Source: Strigops habroptila
Lineage: Eukaryota > Chordata > Aves > Psittaciformes > Psittacidae
Direction: 5' to 3'
DNA: 64,000 bases
Assembly (NCBI RefSeq): GCF_004027225.2
Contig: NC_044277.2
Location: forward strand, 94,190,283 to 94,254,282
A program made the translations under genes and the position numbers. The notes under the pieces were generated by a model. That model was not told the origin of the DNA. It ran no database searches and saw only the letters and a program-made list of their open reading frames with translations. How positions within the stretch are numbered: the stretch's first letter is position 1; every line of letters begins with the position of its first letter. This document shows positions 61,701 to 64,000 of the stretch, piece by piece.

Positions 61701-62490
61701 CCCCCAGCTGGCTAACAGGAGCTATTTTTCTTCCCTACCAGGCACAATCTCCAGGGTTAGTCTATTCCAGGGTCCTCACAGGAGCAACAGCCCTCACCTG
61801 AGCTCCACATGGAGCTGGCTTCTCCCACAGAAAGTCCATGACTAATGACTAGTTTTCAAGTTACCACTCAAGAACTTTGTCAGAAGTAAAGTGGTTTCCT
61901 GCTAACTTAGTTTAAACAGGAGATGGGTATTAAACTATGGCATTTATGACTGATTTTGTTCACAGCACTAGTAAAGCCTTGCAATAATTCTACTTGCTAA
62001 TGGTATTTTTTTTCCTGTCCAGCTCTGAAGAGAGTTCATTATTAGCATGCACTTGATAGGTTAATTTTTCAGTTCTGCATGATGAATTGCGGCATTCTGA
62101 GGTAAACATCCTATACAACAGCAATTCACTCAATGTGTGTGGTGGTGTGTTCAGCCCATTTCTTTCTAAAATATACATATGCACTGGAACATTAGCCCAA
62201 ATATTTTTGTAAAAACAAATCCATTTAGAACTTAGAGTGTTCCATTCTAAGCAAGTCAAAGTTGAAAACAGGATACAGTGTATGTATCACCGAGATACCA
62301 AGTAACACAATCTTTTTCCTCTAGGAAATACATTTGTTCTCTTGAAGACTGAACTTTCACTGAAACAAAATACATTAGTGAGAAAACAACCTTGTGCTGT
62401 GGTCTTTTTGGCACTTACAGTCTATGCTAGAGTAAAGGAAAAGCAAGAATTTTAACATAAAGAAAAATATAATTTCAATTTAAAAGAATT

Positions 62491-62505
62491 AAAAAAAAAA
62501 AAAAA
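62491..62505. repeat. Poly(A) run of 15
   Basis: Fifteen A in an A-rich context. A simple sequence. Confidence 0.8.
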
Positions 62506-62974
62506 GAAAAGAGGTAAAAAACTAGTGTAGAGTATAGAGTTAAAATGAGCCCTATTTGCTGGCTTGGCACAAGGATATATCAAAGGTAGGAAAAGCTCAA
62601 ATTTTTTGAGAACTGTAATTAAGTACCAAGAATCAAAACAATACTTGGCTTCATGGAAACAGTCTATTACAATAACAATGCTACACTCTTATGAAGTGTT
62701 TTTTCTCTTTACATCTCAAGGTTGTTTATAGTAAATGCAGATTAGTGTTGTTTGGTAGTTACAAAATGCATAAAGCTTGATTATAAAATACTTCTTAAAG
62801 TGCTTCTTGCCCTCTTAAACACAATTAGATAAAAAGATGACCTATAAGGCCTAATTTGGCTCTTGATTGCTCTGGAACATGAAAGAATTGCTCAGATGAA
62901 TCCCTCTGAGAACCCAAGAGAACCTAAACAACTGATTGGCCCAACCCATTTATGTATAAAAGGATCTAGAATTT

Positions 62975-62993
62975 AAAAAAAAAAAAAAAAAAA
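62975..62993. repeat. Poly(A) run of 19
   Basis: Nineteen A after agaattt. No attached retrocopy recognised. Confidence 0.85.
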
Positions 62994-64000
62994 GTCCAAG
63001 TCCACCAAAATGAACGGAAAACTCCTTTTTCCTCCCACCTTCTTTCCCTAGGTGAAATACTTACCAAAATATTGGTGTTGGGAATATGTAATTTCCTTAA
63101 AATGAAAGATTTCTACTGTTGCACATGTTTAGAAGTTAGGAAGACAGATGTGGAAGTAAGGCAAGCAATCCAATCCCTGGAATTAATAAGGCTTCTGTGA
63201 AAAAAAAAAAGTCTTTTAAATGTGGGACCTGCAGCCAGTGCCAGGAGCTACTGCAATAAATGCGTAAAGACATAGGCAAGATGGGAAAGAAAGTGGGCAC
63301 ATCTGTGCCAATACAAAGGCAAAGCTGTAAGTGCGTTAACCAGAAGAAAACACTTCCAAGAAGTATCACAGCAACCTAAATACTGAGAACCAACAGTTCC
63401 ACTACTAATTTCACATATCTTTGAAGGTCAGTCTACAGTAAGAAACAGTTTCAGGCCACGCATTAAGTTTCTACAAGTTCCTTCAGTATTTGTGTTGTAC
63501 CATGCAAAAGAAAGGAGAGGAAAGCCTGCAACTAATCCCATTTCCTACTTTCTTTGGCTGCCAGCCTTCAGGCAAGGCATGTGCTCAGTGGCTAGCACCT
63601 CAGTCTTCCACATGTCTAGCCACAGCAGTGTGCTCTGTCCATTAACACATTCAAGAAGACCCAGGTAGACTTGCATAATTTAGCTAAGACTAAACTTAGC
63701 TAACACCACCGCTGGGGAGTTCCCATCTCAGGGATCAACTCTCTGGGGAGAGAAAGTCTTTATAGTATCTAACAGGGCTTCCAAGCAGAAGGACAGATGT
63801 TGCTATCTTTCAGACTGTTCCTTAATCTGACCACATATTTGTCAGCACATTGTAAATACTTCTTAGATTTTATTAGACAGAATTTACCATAAAGGCATTA
63901 AAAAAAGAAAATAATAACATTTTCTAATCAAAACAGCCTGATGCCAACTGGAATCCCACATCTATGCTCTAACTGGTCAGGCCAAAGGTGTCTTCTATTA

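Larger units (their letters stand above)
57726..64000. other. Long non-coding stretch to the window end
   Basis: No gene, RNA or mobile element recognised over about 6.3 kb. 57780-58110 is AT-rich with ATTA/TAAT words. A runs lie at 58722-58740, 62491-62505 and 62975-62993. Frames of up to 133 codons (60930-61331 minus) have no domain or biased composition. Confidence 0.5.

Noticed and set aside
1..64000. CRISPR arrays, tRNA/rRNA genes, operons, phage or plasmid modules
   Set aside because: None seen. The sequence is vertebrate in character and no regularly spaced direct repeats or cloverleaf-like genes were found by eye.

Overview
The window looks like non-coding DNA from a bird genome: a gene desert or the inside of a large intron on an AT-rich chromosome. 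Three things support this. There are several CR1 LINE copies ending in the avian CR1 3' octamer ATTCTATG. There is a solo endogenous-retrovirus LTR of a type I recognise from bird genomes. There are no dense open frames, operons or ribosome-binding sites. I see no bacterial or phage genes, no CRISPR array, and no tRNA or rRNA gene. Nearly all open frames are under 135 codons, appear on both strands, and have no protein character I recognise.

Layout. At the left end (about 150-1020) is an old, heavily mutated antisense CR1 copy. The main coding-like object is a 5'-truncated sense CR1 at about 4165-5489, which keeps one uninterrupted frame through the reverse transcriptase palm to the normal C-terminus. 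Short antisense CR1 3' ends lie at 6341-6432, 25186-25365, 38918-39443 (with a frameshifted C-terminal coding fragment) and 45188-45412. A very short sense CR1 tail with an internal duplication is at 52779-52903. Ancient LINE remains are at 57500-57725 and, less certainly, 35200-35600. A solo LTR with 5-bp target duplications occupies 41955-42535.

Other structure. A strand-switching, palindrome-rich TAGA/TATC satellite runs from 9254 to 9628 and holds a perfect 20-bp inverted repeat. Just upstream, at 9083-9156, is the only candidate host exon I could find: a strong 3' splice site, a 24-codon frame and a stop. A good CTCF-core match lies at 40665-40678. The rest is unique AT-rich sequence with A-rich and T-rich runs and a few stretches that resemble conserved regulatory elements in composition only.

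The genes do not work together as a system. What can be read is a record of retrotransposon insertion and decay. I did not find a previously undescribed biological system. The items most worth checking are the candidate terminal exon, the palindromic satellite next to it, the long open CR1 frame and the CTCF-like site.
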